From NCBI GenBank assembly GCA_950295325.1, contig OX485809.1, positions 22,566,001 through 22,630,000 of the forward strand: a stretch of DNA of 64,000 nucleotides, written 5' to 3'. This stretch comes from Polytrichum commune (taxonomy: Eukaryota > Streptophyta > Polytrichopsida > Polytrichales > Polytrichaceae). Below are positions 34,440 through 47,576 of the stretch, in pieces. The translations under genes were made by a program, and so were the position numbers. The notes under the pieces were generated by a model. That model was given only the letters and a program-made list of their open reading frames with translations. It made no database searches and was not told the DNA's origin. Numbering within the stretch: position 1 is the stretch's first letter; each line of letters begins with the position of its first letter.

Positions 34440-37400
34440 CATTATCAAGATTTATTGCTAAAACCTTGTTAACCACTTTTGAAGTCCTTTAGTAAACACT
34501 TCAGAACTGATGTTGGAATTTTGAAACTGATTATGCGGTGCTCAAGTCTTGAATGGTTCTTCTTCTCCGCACCTACACAACACATTTTGATTCATTTCCA
34601 AAACTATCTAAAATGCTTTTGAGATCCTTCAAAGGCAACTCTGAAATTTGGAACCAATTTGTGTTGCCCAAAATGCTTTTTGTCTCAGCACCCACACAAC
34701 AAATTTCACTTTTCTCCAGTATCATCACAATTGATTTTCAGGGTCTCCAAGTGACCATTTCAAAAACAATGTTGAAAATTTTGGCCAATTTTGGGTGCTA
34801 AATCTATTTATTTCTGTGAAGCACGTACATGACAAATTCCATTTTTTTTTTTCCAGCATCACCTTAGTTGATTTTGAAGATCCTACAACATATTTTCAAG
34901 GTCCTTAAGTAAGCACCTTCAAGGTCCTAAAGTTTGAATATGTTTTTGCCTTTTGGCAACTACCCTGAAAAATTCAAAATTTTGCAACATCTTCACAATT
35001 AATTTCCAGAATTTTGTAAAACAATTTCAAGATCCTTCAGAAACCACTTGAAAAAAACATTGAAATCTGCAGTCAATTTGTTTTTGTTTCGTTGTCTCAG
35101 ATTCTACACAATAATTTGCATTCTTTTCAAGCATTATCATGATTGATTTTCAATAACAACATTTTGGGGTTCTCAAGCAACCACTCCGAAAATAAGGTTG
35201 AAAATTTGGATAATACCGGGGGCCAAAATCTTGAACATTGTTTTCCTTCTCTGAGAGGTTACCCACACAATAAATCCCATTTGTATTCAACATCCTATCA
35301 ATTGGTTCTTAAAACCCTCGAAAATATTTCTGGGGTAGTCTTAGTAAGCACTTGGAAATAAGTTTTGAATTTCTTAATCAATTTTGGGGTGCCGAAAATT
35401 TGAATGTTTTGTTTCTCTCACCATCCACACAACAAATCCCATGTCGTTCAACATCATTCAGAACCCTAGAAAATCTTTTTGGGGTCTTGTGGCAAGCACT
35501 TGACAAATAATAATGAATTTTTTTTGGAACACAGGAGACGCTTTTGACCACTTGGCTAGTTTTTCATCAAGTATAGAGATGATTTCACAGTTGGGAATCG
35601 AATTTTTTTAAACCACTTTTGAGATTCCCAAAATTTGGATGTTTGTCTATCTCGGCACTCACACAACATATTTCACCTTTTCCAGTATCATCACGATCGA
35701 TTTGCAAAACCTTGGAATTTCTTTTATAAAAAAATTTGGATCCTCCAATATGCACTCAAAAAACAATTTTCAAATTGTGAGCCAATTTTGGGATGCCAAA
35801 AATGTTGATATTGTTTTTGTGTCATCACCTAGAATTTGTTTATTTTCTTAGTCTCACCACCTAGACAACAAATTCCATTAATCTCAACGTAATAACAATT
35901 GATTTCCAAAACCCTAGAAAACATCCATGGGGTCTTTTAGTATAATTTTTTGAATGTTTTTAAGTTGCCCCAAATGTTGATATTTTTTTCCTCTCTACAG
36001 TACATGCACATAACAAATTTGATTCGTACATCATCTTATATTATACCCAAAACCTTCAATACCAATTTTCAAGTCTTTTAGTAAAACCTTTAAATAAATG
36101 TGAAATTTGGAACCAATTCAGGGGTGCCCAAAATGTTGACATGTTTTTCTTGTCTTCACACCCAAACATCAAATTCCATTTTTTTCTAACATCATTTCAA
36201 TTGAATTCCAACATCTTGTAATACACTCTTTGGGGTCCTTCAAAAAGCACTTGAAAAAGGATGTTGAGATTTGTGACCAATTTTGTGGAGCTTGAATTTA
36301 TAATTTTCTAGTTTTCTTGGCATGCATACAACAAGTTTCATTTTTGTCAATACTATTGCACTTATTCCATAACCTTGGAAAACATGGTTTAGTAAGCACC
36401 TGAAAAATAATACAAAATTTTGAAACCATTTTTTTGGGTGCCCAATATTTGGATAGTTCTATGTATGGGCACCCACACGACAAATTTCAAATTTTCCAAC
36501 ATCGTGCCGGTTGATTTTCAAAATCTTGGAAAACATTGTGGGAGTCCTTTGGGGACCGATAAAATAAAATTTGAAATTTGGAACCATTTAAGGGTGCCCA
36601 AAATGTTGATACTATTTGTCTGTACACAAGACAATCACAAATTCTATTTATTATGGCATCCTTCAAAGTGATTTTTAGAACCTTATAAAAACACTGGTGG
36701 GGTCTTTATCTAAGATCTTGAAACGAAAATGTCTTAATTTGGAACCAAATTGAGGTTGCCTAACTCTTGTTATTGTTTATAACTCTCAATACCAACAAAA
36801 CAACATATTTCCATTCTTTTGGTATCATTCCAACACCCTGGAAATCATTGTCAAGAACCTTTGGATAGCACTTAGAACAAAATTTGGAGTTTATTTGTCT
36901 TGTCACTTATATATATACACACACTCTCCTATCTTCACTTGGTTGATGTCCATAATCCCTCATAACATTTTAGGGTCCTTAAGTAAGCACTTGAAAACAA
37001 ATGTTAAAATTTTGGAACCAATTTCAAGGTTATGAAATCCTTGATATTTTATGTCTTGCCACCCAAATAAGCAATTCTACTCTGTATGGCCATTTGTCTT
37101 TATTCATATCCATACGAATGAAAATTGATGGGAAAACACTTGGAATACATGTTGTATATGTTGGAATTTGGAACCAACTATGATATGTCATTGTCCTGGC
37201 ACCAACTCGATGAATTCCTTCTTTTTGAGGCATCTTCTTGGTGGACTTAAAAAGCCTGAAAACACGGACATGGTCCTTGAGAAAACCCTTAAAAAAGTGA
37301 TGAAATGTGGAACTGCTTTTGGGGTGCCCAAATTATGATATTTTGTTTTTGTTATAGCATCATGGGAAATGCTCCATTTCCATCCTGGTTGATTTGCAAA

Positions 37401-37510
37401 ATCCCTGAAAACACTTTCGAGTTCCTCTAGTGAGAACTTGAATAAAAAATGTTAAAATTTTGAAGCCAATTTTGGGGTTTCCAAAATCTTTATATTTTCA
37501 TAAAAGTGTT
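34440..37510. repeat. Highly diverged tandem array, unit about 150 bp, roughly 20 units
   Basis: A set of motifs recurs in a fixed order. One is GAAATTTGGAACCAATTT (about 34641, 36105, 36572, 37160). It is followed by GGGTGCCCAAAAT-like sequence (34675, 35388, 36121, 36436, 36591, 37321). Next comes a T-rich stretch, then CACCCACACAACAAATTTC-like sequence, then CATCA..ATTGATTTTC, then AACCTTGGAAAACA, then TTTTAGTAAGCACTTGAAAA. Distances between landmarks such as 36436 and 36591 (155 bp) and 36121 and 36436 (315 bp, two units) give a unit near 150-157 bp. The array is non-coding throughout and the units are strongly diverged, suggesting an old satellite fossil. Confidence 0.75.
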
Positions 37511-40184
37511 GTCATTGCATTTCTTTAACAAACCATGTGGTGGTCACATGCTCCTAGTAAGATCAAATAGTTGGTAATTGCAGTGCAAGTAGAAGTCATG
37601 ATTGCACATCAAAAGAAACAACCATGTGCCATCAAAAATTTGTTTTTTCCCCAACGACAACAACAATTGCATGAAGGGGAGCAATAAAATACGACATACT
37701 TTATTGGCCACATGCTTCAACTACATGCAGAGAATGGAGGCCATGTGAGCATAGGAACTTGTGGCCATGTGGCCAAATCATTGCTCATTGCTCATCGCTC
37801 AATTTTGTAGATAGACTTTATGTCCTTGTGATTTAGGGTTAATGTAGCAACTATCTTTAATCAAATCTAGTGGCAATAGAGATGGGGAAAAGCTTCAAAG
37901 TTTAGTTTGGCCCCGAAGAAAGAAATGTGGTTGTATCAACAAAGTCAGATAGAGTCCTCCATGTGAATCAAACTCTAGCAGACCTCTATAGATGCCTGCT
38001 TCCATCCTAGAGGAATGGAAATGGAGGAGTGAAACTCCTTGCTTGTACTTTGACACCTTGTTGAATGTTATGATAGTATTTTACTTGTATTACATTTGTA
38101 AGTGTTATCTTCTTGTTCTTAAAAATTTGTATTTGTTAAGGTGTTAACATTCTATATGTGTTACGAAAATTCCCACTCCCCATTATTGACAAATATAGAG
38201 GGCATATTGTATTTAGATGTCATTAGTGTCACAATCATTTCATGCTCATCGTTTCAAAAGAGGACAAGTCCTACCGGGGTTTCGTTGCCAAGGTCCTGTG
38301 ATGCCACATGCCCCTATATTCACAAATTGTGAGAGACTTTTTAACCTTGGGATGTTATGGTGGCACTTTTCAATCTTATCATGTCATCTTACACGAATTC
38401 AATCATATATCCTATGATTGTTTCATGGGACATGTATGGGTGGGCACGCTATCTATTTCAATCACATGGGTGGTTATAAAGAGGAGGTGGTTATATTGGA
38501 ACATAAAATATGCTCAAAAGAATCCCGCAAGCCCAAGTATTTGAGTTCTCCATGGCCATTGGATTCATGCATTTGACAACTGCTCAATCAACTAACGGGT
38601 CAACGGGTCTCACAATATAACTACACAACTTTGGATTTTCTTTCTAGCAATAAAAGAATTCCATTTTCTATCTAAAACCAAAACATGCATAATGGAAATC
38701 ATAGGCACCCACCTTTTCAAATTACTGGGAATAGAGCAACTACAATACACGCAAGTTTGGGTGACCTTGACCCCAAAAGGAGGAAGAATGAAGGCTTGTG
38801 TATCAAAGGTTCAATCCCCCTCCACACATTCCTTAACCTCAACTAAATAAGGGGAGATTCGATTTTCAATCTTATTTTTGTTGATACTTCATCATAAACT
38901 TGCCATAACATGTCAAGTTTTGTTGTGTAAACCCTAATTGATTGAAGTTGGAGAACATGAAAAATGAATCCAATAACACCCGCATACCTCACATAATTAA
39001 AAAAAAATTGCATAATGGGAATAGGTACTCACCTTTTCAAAACAAGCGGAAATAAGGTCCCTACGGTACACGGGAATAGGATGACTGGACCCTAAAGGGA
39101 GGGAAGAACGAAGGCGCAACAGGAAGTCACTTCTCTCCCTACCTTCACTTTCAGATCTACGCACCGGTAATATTATTTGCACCTCAAATCTACCATTACG
39201 GCACATATGTGGAGGTGAATCTACGGATTTCTTGCAGATCGCCTTTTCCTTTCGCCGCTTTGTGTTGGTGCTTCCGGGTCGTCGGTCCCACCTTGGCCTC
39301 AATTCCCGTCTGCGCCATACTAATAAGCTTCCCTCAAGCCCTACACTTCTTCTTGTCTTGCGGTATTTTGGGTTCCTCGTCAAAGGAAAAGGCTCTTTAG
39401 ATCCAGGTTCGCCGTTTGCTTGTCGCGGCGACATTGGAGTCCTCTTGCAGGCAGTCTGCATCTGTCATCAATTATCTCCCTTCACTTGCTCTCCGTCTCG
39501 ATTATTGATCGCCTTCTTCTTCTTCTTCGTTATTTCCTATTCGTGGTTTCCGAGCTTCTGGAGTCCCTGGTTTCTGAGCTTCGGGTGTCTTTGATCTCTC
39601 GGACATGGCCATGGTGCCTGCCTTGTTGCTTTGATGCTGAACGGAACTTGGAGCAAATTCGGAGGGAGGTCGGCTTGGCTTGGTTTGGAAAGGGTTTGAT
39701 TGATGCCCGCACTTGATGCTCTAATTGGAGTAAATTTCTGTGCGGTTAATTGCATAGGACATATTTTCATATTGGTTTGTTGCGGAGATTCTGGTCCAAC
39801 TCTATGGATCCAGCCGCAATTAACATGTGTATAGGGTGTACAGTGCATTAAACTCTTAAGAACCAGCGTGCTTTCTGTGAATTTTGAATTCATGTGTCTG
39901 AAAATTGAGGGTTCGTTCTTTATCGTTACCCTGCTGCTACTATGTGAGTATTTCGCCTCTTATAGAGCCCTTGAATTTTGTGTCAGATTCCAATCGTTTC
40001 AAGAGTTCGTGTGCTTGTGATGCGGGATTCCTACATTTCACTCCATTCACCAGGCTTGAGAATGCTGAAACGATGAGGAAAGCGTGATCTGGGTGTGAAA
40101 GAACAAGAGAAACAAAACGAAGAAGACGAGCTTCTTTATTTTTTCCATTCAAAGTTTGTCAGAGTTACGGCCGCGTTTCAAGCC
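37511..40184. other. Spacer upstream of MOB1, with a diverged direct repeat
   Basis: No gene is recognised. Segments at about 38690-38810 and 39003-39120 are diverged direct copies about 313 bp apart, sharing GCATAATGG, CACCTTTTCAAA, ACGGGAATAG-like and GAAGAA.GAAGGC blocks. From about 39190 to 39640 the plus strand is pyrimidine-rich with CpGs, which may be promoter or 5' UTR sequence for MOB1. Confidence 0.5.
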
Positions 40185-43100
40185 ATGAGTCTCTTTGGGC
40201 TGGGCAGGTGAGGCAGACCCTTCACAATTTTGGCAGCACATATGAGTTGTGTATCATATATTTTTTCTTTTCTTTTTTTTGGTGTTTTTCTTATGTATTC
40301 TACAAGGTTGGTAGGAATACAACGCATAAGGTTAGTAGCAGACACATGATGCAATGATGATACTATCTTTTACACATTGAACTTCATAATGGATGATGGG
40401 TGCTGGATACTTAGAGCAGCAAGTTTTTCTGAGTTTAAAGTTGAAAAACCCTAATAGGGTTGAAGTTGTTTCTGTGACCACTTGGTTAGAGTTAACAAGG
40501 TATTATGAGAATGCTCCAAGGTAATTAAGGTTGCTAGACTTTGTCGATCCTTGAAGGTTGGTCCCACCCACCCTCCCCAGTTTTGCAGGATACACCTGAC
40601 ATGTAAGAGAATGTGAACAGAATGTGAACGGTCCCTGAACAGAGGATGTTTTAAGAGTATCTATACTTGGAAATGCCTAGACTCGCTTAAGAAATGCCCA
40701 GCTCGCTCTCTCTCTCTCTCTAGCTCTTCACCCATTGTCAACAAATTTTTATAATGTCACTTTGTACATCGTATTGCTGCCTCCAATGATGGTGTATTTT
40801 GTACCGCACTTGGTGATAATGTTGTGTAGCTTTTTTGTCAGAAAAGCCTAAGAAGATGTTTCAGGTTTTGCGACACACTTTTGGGTACTCAGGTTTTCAT
40901 CCCAATTTCTGTGTCTGGCGGAGAGGCTGATGCATCTCTACTTTTTCTTCTGACAGAATGATTGCCACTTTTCCTCTTACACAGTTTGGCCTGGTTGTCG
41001 TTCTGACTTTAGTGCCCACATTGCAATGGTCAACTTTAGTGCACCTTGGCAATAATCGTACTGGGAGGTCGTTGCAACTAGTAATTTATTTTCAACCTGT
41101 GTACGTTCTTACATTTTTGAGGGTGAGTGTGAATATTATAGTGATTGTTCATCTGTTTGTAATTTGTAACAGAAATCAACGCACATTTCGTCCAAAGAAA
41201 AGTACGCCCTCAGGGAGTAAGGTATGACATGCATGACTTTTCACCCCATTTCCAATAGTTTGAAAAGCTTGTGAAGAATCGAGTGCAAGGGAATGATGAT
41301 GCCTAATATTCTGTTATGTATTGTTAGAAAATATGAGGTCATCAACATGGCATGAATTTTTTCCTGGGTGCTTGCAGGGTGCTGCTCTTCGCAAGCACAT
41401 CGATGCCACTCTTGGAAGTGGCAATCTGAGAGAGGCTGTGCGCCTCCCTCCGGGTGAAGATCTCTATGAGTGGTTGGCAGTGAACAGTAAGTTTCAAATG
41501 CAAAATGCAAATATAACTAAATTGATTAAGAAATTTCAATCTTCCTGGAAATAGGGTTATTCTGCTCAATTTTTATTTTTTTATTGTGCAAGGCTTGGTT
41601 GAAGCAAAACCATCCTCTAGTATGTTGTGATTGGAGATGTACTTTCTCTAACTATGTCTTGCGTGTTGGGTTCGCAGCTGTGGATTTTTTCAATCAGGTG
41701 AATCTCTTATATGGAACATTGACAGAATTCTGCACTGCTGAGAATTGTCCGACCATGTCTGCAGGGCCAAAGTATGCCTCCTGGAACAATTTCTCATTGC
41801 AAACCTTATTGAAGGTTATTTTAGGAATTGATCAGTCTACTATGTTGTCTGCCAATGGAATCAACTTTAGTTAAAGTAATACATCTGCAGAAGTGATCTC
41901 AAATCAAAATTTGCATCATCACGTTGCTGGATACAGGAGTCAGGATAGTAAACACTCAATTAGTACGAGTTGATTAGCAAATTATTGAGGTGGTCGCCAT
42001 TTTCCTCTTAATTTTTGGAGCCCATGTGAATGCATTAGTTCATTATTGAGTTGAAATACTTTCTTCTCAATGTAGGTCCCACTAACTATGTTGATTGTCG
42101 AATCTAGAATGTTTAACAAATTTTGAGCATGTAGTTCAGACATTTACAAAAATGATGCCCTTTTTGGTGTCCGTTCTTGGATCCACACCCAACCACACAC
42201 CACTCCAATATATGATGTCTAATTAAGATAAGTAACTGAATTAGGCCCATTTATCTTAGATGATTAGAAGGCAGACTTCTGAATCGGTGGTTGTGGTCAC
42301 TACTCTAGTAATTTGAACATGACAAGTAATTGAGTTTTTTCATGATTTGGTGCAGGTACGAGTATCGGTGGGCAGATGGTGTTCTAATCAAGAAACCACT
42401 GGAAGTCTCAGCCCCAAAGTATGTAGAGTACTTGATGGACTGGATTGAAGGACAGCTTGATGATGAGGCCATTTTCCCCCAAAAAATAGGTGTGGCCACT
42501 TGTCTTCTTACCACAAGGCTTTTAAGTGCTTGCTAAAATGGAGGCCAAATCATATCTTTAAACTATAAGGACCTGAGTCTCTAGATATCACCATGAGTGT
42601 GTGTGCCAAGGAAAATGTGGAGTTGTGTAAAAAGGAAGATGTTATTGCCTGCAAGTCTGTCTGTGAACCACAAAGTAGCATGCTCTTCATCCTTTGAGAT
42701 TAAAAGCGTTGTCAATGCTTGTTGGCAACACAACTGAGATATCTCTTTTGATTTTGCTGCAGGTGCTCCGTTCCCAATGAACTTCAGGGATGTGGTAAAG
42801 ACGATATTCAAGAGGTTGTTTCGGGTTTACGCGCACATTTATCATTCCCACTTTCAGAAGATTGTCAGTCTCAAAGAGGAGGCTCATCTGAACACTTGCT
42901 TTAAACACTTCATCCTCTTTACTCATGTACTTCACCTTCTTTACTCATACCCCTTTACCTTGTATTATGAGAAAAGTTTGACTACTTTTGTGCATTCTGG
43001 AGCCTTTTGTGGTGCGTCAACCTTTGATTTGTTCTACTTTTTATTTAGTATTAGTTTTTGTGATTTGGCAAAAGAAGTTCCAAGGGTTCCACTGGTATGT

Positions 43101-43206
43101 GAGTTGTAAGAAACTTTTGTGTGGTGTGCAGGAGTTTTCTCTGATTGACAAGAAGGAACTTGCACCACTCCAGGAGCTCATTGAATCAATTTTCGTACCC
43201 TACTAA
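40185..43206 (+). CDS. MOB1: MOB1 kinase-regulator protein
   Basis: MOB1 is the adaptor and coactivator of NDR/LATS (SIK1/NDR in plants) kinases in Hippo/mitotic-exit signalling, controlling division and growth. Seven exons join in phase to 215 residues, the usual plant length: 40185-40207, 41173-41221, 41378-41486, 41678-41771, 42356-42489, 42763-42926, 43132-43206. The protein begins [20 protein letters not shown] and contains [21 protein letters not shown] and [19 protein letters not shown]. The zinc ligands are present at the same numbers as in human MOB1: C79 and C84 (CTAENC) and H161 and H166 (HIYHSH). The C-terminus is [20 protein letters not shown]. Nothing is missing. Intron 1 (965 bp) contains a (CT)n run near 40700-40722. 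Confidence 0.98.
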
Positions 43207-44119
43207 CCGATTCACCTGTGTTGTCACCATATTTTCTCCTAGGACAGGGTGATGGAACTCTGACTCCATAAATTTGATCAAGGTTGCTACTGACTGCTAT
43301 TACCCAAGACTTTGGGTATGGAGCCATTTTTGTGGTGGACAGCCCCTTTTTGGTCAACAGTGCTTCTTGTCTCATGATTATTGAGATACCAGCTACTACC
43401 ATATCTACATTGCAATGGATAGATCACCACTGCAACTACTGACGCATAGCTAGAAACACTGATTACTTCCAAGACTGTTCTGGAGTATGTTCTACTTTTT
43501 ACTTCAGTTCTTGGGAAAAGATTCTCTTCAAAAACGCTTCTTTGATGTCATTTCCATCTCTCACAAAGACATGTATACCAAGTGCTTCTGGGATTGATTT
43601 TTGTGGCTTTGTAAATGCTGATGATTCATGTACTGTCATATTGTAGCCCTAATAATGGCTGCTAGAAAGAGTCCACCTCTTAATTGTGGCAGTATACTGT
43701 GGGCGAAGGGACTCTATAAATCATGCTAGTGTTGGAAAACAGACATTAGGGTACTTTGAGATGAAACTTTTATATTGTAGTATGCAAGAGGAAGACATTA
43801 TTGAGGATACTGAATCCCAAGTGGCATGTCGTACACTAATGATGAACTTATTGACCACTGTGTAACCGAAGCATAGGCCTCATGATATAATTGAGTATAC
43901 CAATGCAGATTGTTATGTGGTTACACTCATGGTCAACTGTTGACCAATAGTGTAACCTAGGCATAGGCCTCATAATAGGGCAAGAGACACTAAACAACGT
44001 AGAATTTTTTTTCACCAGTTGTGTTTTTTTCTTTTCTTTTTCTTTTTCACCATTTAATTCCTACTTCAAGTGATTGACTTTAAAACGGTGGAGTCCTTGT
44101 CCTTTCCTTTTCTGAAGAA
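43207..44119. other. Spacer with a short direct repeat
   Basis: This is the likely 3' UTR of MOB1 followed by spacer. Two copies of a segment containing TTGACCA..GTGTAACC and GCATAGGCCTCAT lie at about 43853-43892 and 43938-43975, roughly 83 bp apart. A strong T/C-rich tract spans 44008-44052. No gene is seen. Confidence 0.5.
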
Positions 44120-45031
44120 ATGTGTCATGAGGATTTGGAAGATTTATGGTCATGGATGCAATGGTGGATTAAACAGGAGATCCTGGAAGCAGCTGACCAG
44201 GGACTGCACTGCCTAGCCTGGCAAGACAATATAGAGGAAGTAATAATTGAGAGGGCAGAGTGCAATGACACATCTGAGAGCGTACTAAATGTGGAAATTA
44301 CAGGAGACCTTGAAATTCAGAATATTCATGGAAGTTTGGACCAAGAACATCATGGAAACTCCAACTTTGTGGAAACAAAGGACATTGAATTAAGTCAAAC
44401 AAGCACTCTAGAGGAGCAAGTTGCAGATGCAGAGGTGTTGGGAGAGGAGTCAGAATTGGGTTATAATAATATTGACTGCAATCCGGAGGCCTTTGAAGAA
44501 GGTTGCAATGAAGATATATTCCTTGATGGTGAGCTGCAAGAGGAGCAGATTCTAACTGAGAAAAATGAAGGGTCAGATGTAGAGGAGAGAGAGGGAGACG
44601 AGTACAAAAATAATGATGATGATGGCTACAAGTTCCTTGTAATCCAACCTTTTGATGACCAAGGGAAATCTCAGAGTTTTGATAAATTCTTCATGGTTCA
44701 ACCGTATGAGGGTAAAGAGAACAATTATTGTCAGGCGACAGACTTGCAAAAGGATCAGGATTTGAATGATGTGGAAAGAGAACAGGATAACAGCCGTGAG
44801 ATTGATGAGAAAGATTTGGAGGGGGGAGATCCTTTCAAAGACATAGAAATTGAAGACCTAGAGGCAGAGAAAGAAAATGTGAGTGGAATCATGAATGAAG
44901 CAGAAAAACTCACTTGCACAGATGCCATTTCACCATTGTCTAAGATACATTATCAATGCAACCATAAGAGAAGTCAGGATGCAAGCAAACTGGACTCCTT
45001 CCTAGATTCATATGAAGAGATCTTAATTTAG
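44120..45031 (+). CDS. Acidic 303-residue ORF of unknown family
   Basis: This single open frame is far longer than chance for the AT-rich context, running ATG to TAG with no recognised domain. It is very acidic, with runs of E and D throughout, and looks mostly disordered. The N-terminus is Trp-rich (DLWSWMQWWIKQEILEAA). Two similar short motifs occur, KFLVIQPFDD (171-180) and KFFMVQPYEG (189-198), and the end is hydrophobic-acidic (LDSFLDSYEEILI). A polypyrimidine tract and AG lie just upstream (44008-44112), so this may instead be the terminal exon of a spliced gene, read from before the ATG. It is on the same strand as MOB1, 0.9 kb downstream. No function is proposed. Confidence 0.55.
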   Translation: MCHEDLEDLWSWMQWWIKQEILEAADQGLHCLAWQDNIEEVIIERAECNDTSESVLNVEITGDLEIQNIHGSLDQEHHGNSNFVETKDIELSQTSTLEEQVADAEVLGEESELGYNNIDCNPEAFEEGCNEDIFLDGELQEEQILTEKNEGSDVEEREGDEYKNNDDDGYKFLVIQPFDDQGKSQSFDKFFMVQPYEGKENNYCQATDLQKDQDLNDVEREQDNSREIDEKDLEGGDPFKDIEIEDLEAEKENVSGIMNEAEKLTCTDAISPLSKIHYQCNHKRSQDASKLDSFLDSYEEILI

Positions 45032-47576
45032 ATTATAATGACTGAATCGGTTACCTGCAGGGTGTTTGAGAGTTTAGGAGATATTTCTTAAGTTGTCATG
45101 AGTTTCTTTCTCTTTTTAGTTTCATTTTCTGAGATTTCGAGAATTGCTTGAGTTGATGATGTTAATGACGTATGAAATTACGAATGGCTGTCCTTTGATT
45201 GCTACAAAGGTGTGGGCTAAGAATGTGCAGGATTGAAATACTCTTGCCTGTGAAGTCTAATTTGTAAATGCTTTGTGAAGGTAAGTGCTAAATTCTAACA
45301 TTTGTATTTGATTTAAAAAACAATGGAAATTGATTGGAGTTTGTCAATAATCACTGAGAGCTGAGTGTTGAGTGACCTTGCTTGGTCCTTGTAGAGAATT
45401 TACTATACTTAGACCTGAATAACCTTGAGATAACATCCATATAGTGGGGAGTGGTGATTGCATTTCTGACGAAGAGAAAACTATTTTATGATTTCAAGTC
45501 TCTTTGTATCAAATTTTGTTGGTGGATGGTAACCCTCTCCCTAGATTTTCAGAGGTCTTTGCTTGGATAGAGGTTGGGGCCCGTTATCCATAACCCTCAA
45601 GCAACTGTAAATTCAATTTTTTTTTGATCCTGACCGTAAAATGAAGCTTGCCCCATCCAACTTCAAAAAATAAATTTGCCCTTGTATTCTTGAAGGCTGT
45701 TTAAATCCTTGACCCCTGCTATATCATTTGGAATCCAACAAAAATCATATTTGAGGGTAGTATCCCAAATCCAACCTTAATGATTTGCTATCTCGTCTAA
45801 TTAGATCCTTAATCTACCCTTTCATGTTTCCAAGAAGTTCCCTCCAATGCAAAAAATCATTCACCACTTGCCACATTGCTAGCCCCACTTGGCAATAGGA
45901 TAAACATTGCCATGGTTCATAACTGACTCCTTTTCCATATGGGAGATTCTTCTACCATGGTGATGGTGTGCACACATGCAATGCCTAATGGTGGAGCTAA
46001 GATGTCGCTTCTAGAGGGAGTTTTGGTTATGGTCTTAGTTATCTTACTATTACTGACTTCTCCAAATTTCTTATTAAGCCTCAGGGTGACTTTACAAATA
46101 GATCAAAGAGCCTTAACCATGAAATGTCAAGGGGCGTTGAAAGTCATCCAAAGGTTGTCTTGTGAAAAATAGGAAATTAATTTTATAATAATTGGGTTGT
46201 CAAACTTAATATATACTGAAATTGGACAATGTTGAGGGATCACAACATATATTATATGCACCCCAAAATGATAATTCCTATGTATATATAACTTACAGTT
46301 TATTTATAATCTAGGGATTTTCATATATACATTATTCTTCTTTTCTGGATTCTATTATATTATTATATACTTAAAGAAGATCACCATGGATTAACATGAG
46401 AGAACGATTATAATTTTGTTGGGTTTGTCTTGGTGTTTGCACATGATTGTGCAACATGTGCATATGTTATGCAAACATCATGGGGAGTTGAAACCATATG
46501 GTTATGGAGTTTAACCTCTAAAGACCACAGCCTTTTTCACATAGTAATGTACATTGTTTATTTACTATAAGATGTTTGCAAGGCTATGACCCATGAACTT
46601 TCTGAAGTAAACTCGTGGATAAAATTTTGTTGTTCTTTTCTCAAGGTAAATTGTATTTCCAATACACTTTGTTGCACTCTAATTTTGATCACATTTATGA
46701 TATTCAAAAAAATAAAAGTAATAGCTCCTTAAGAGAAATTTCATCCATTTTTGGCTCACAAGTAGTTACATATTTCATTTATCAGCGCCCTGAAAATTGA
46801 GCAAAGTGGAATTTATGTGCATTCCTGTCCACCCTTTCAAAAAATTTACTATGACAAGAGATATTAGGGGTTAATCCATATATTCATTCCTACATAAAAG
46901 AAACCACTTAAAGTATGCTAAATGCATAATAAAGGCCTTAAAAACGATATATACACACTAAATCGGGATAAGACAAGAAAGAACATACAATTTTGACCAG
47001 AAAAAGGTTGAAATGTGCATTGAAAACAAGAGGGACAACACAATGTATCAGCTAACTTTGGGTTAAGTACAATTTCGGCAAGCTCCTCCTCAAAATTTGG
47101 GAAAATGGCTTGGTGGTCAAGCCCAAGCTCCCCTCCTGAGAGGTGTTCAATACCAAAGAAGTGGAAGTATGTAGAACTCTCAGAAATGCATGTACTCCCG
47201 TTAGAAAAGTTCTTCAAATCAGGTTCTCAAAGTATGCGAAATGAACTCAATGCAGAACCAGGTCCTGTCCTGTTTCCATAACTGCTATCATGGTACAAGG
47301 TGAGAATATCGATCACGGACAGGATGTTAATGATCGCAAGATGCTACTTAACATGCTACCTTAATTTCCTTTAGGGCCAATTCAAAGTTACACTGCTATG
47401 TTACAAAGATGGGCACTGCCTCATTAGGGGCCTGCAAGCAAGGCCAAGGCTCTTCGTTTTGTAAGAATTACATCTACCTGTTCTGGCAACTGACTTTGCA
47501 GGGACTGAACGTTAGCATCAGAATTGAATTTGTGGTGAGAGTCTGAGGTTTACCGTCCAGTCCCTTGTCTCAAGAC
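45032..47576. other. Spacer between the acidic ORF and the LysM kinase 3' end
   Basis: This is AT-rich sequence. A minus-strand open stretch (47217-46918) has no known motif and no splice link to the kinase, so I do not call it a gene. The part next to 47577 is probably the kinase 3' UTR. Confidence 0.45.

Noticed and set aside
46918-47217. Minus-strand 99-codon open frame downstream of LYK
   Set aside because: It lies beyond the LYK stop, has no recognised motif and no splice connection. It is probably UTR or spacer.
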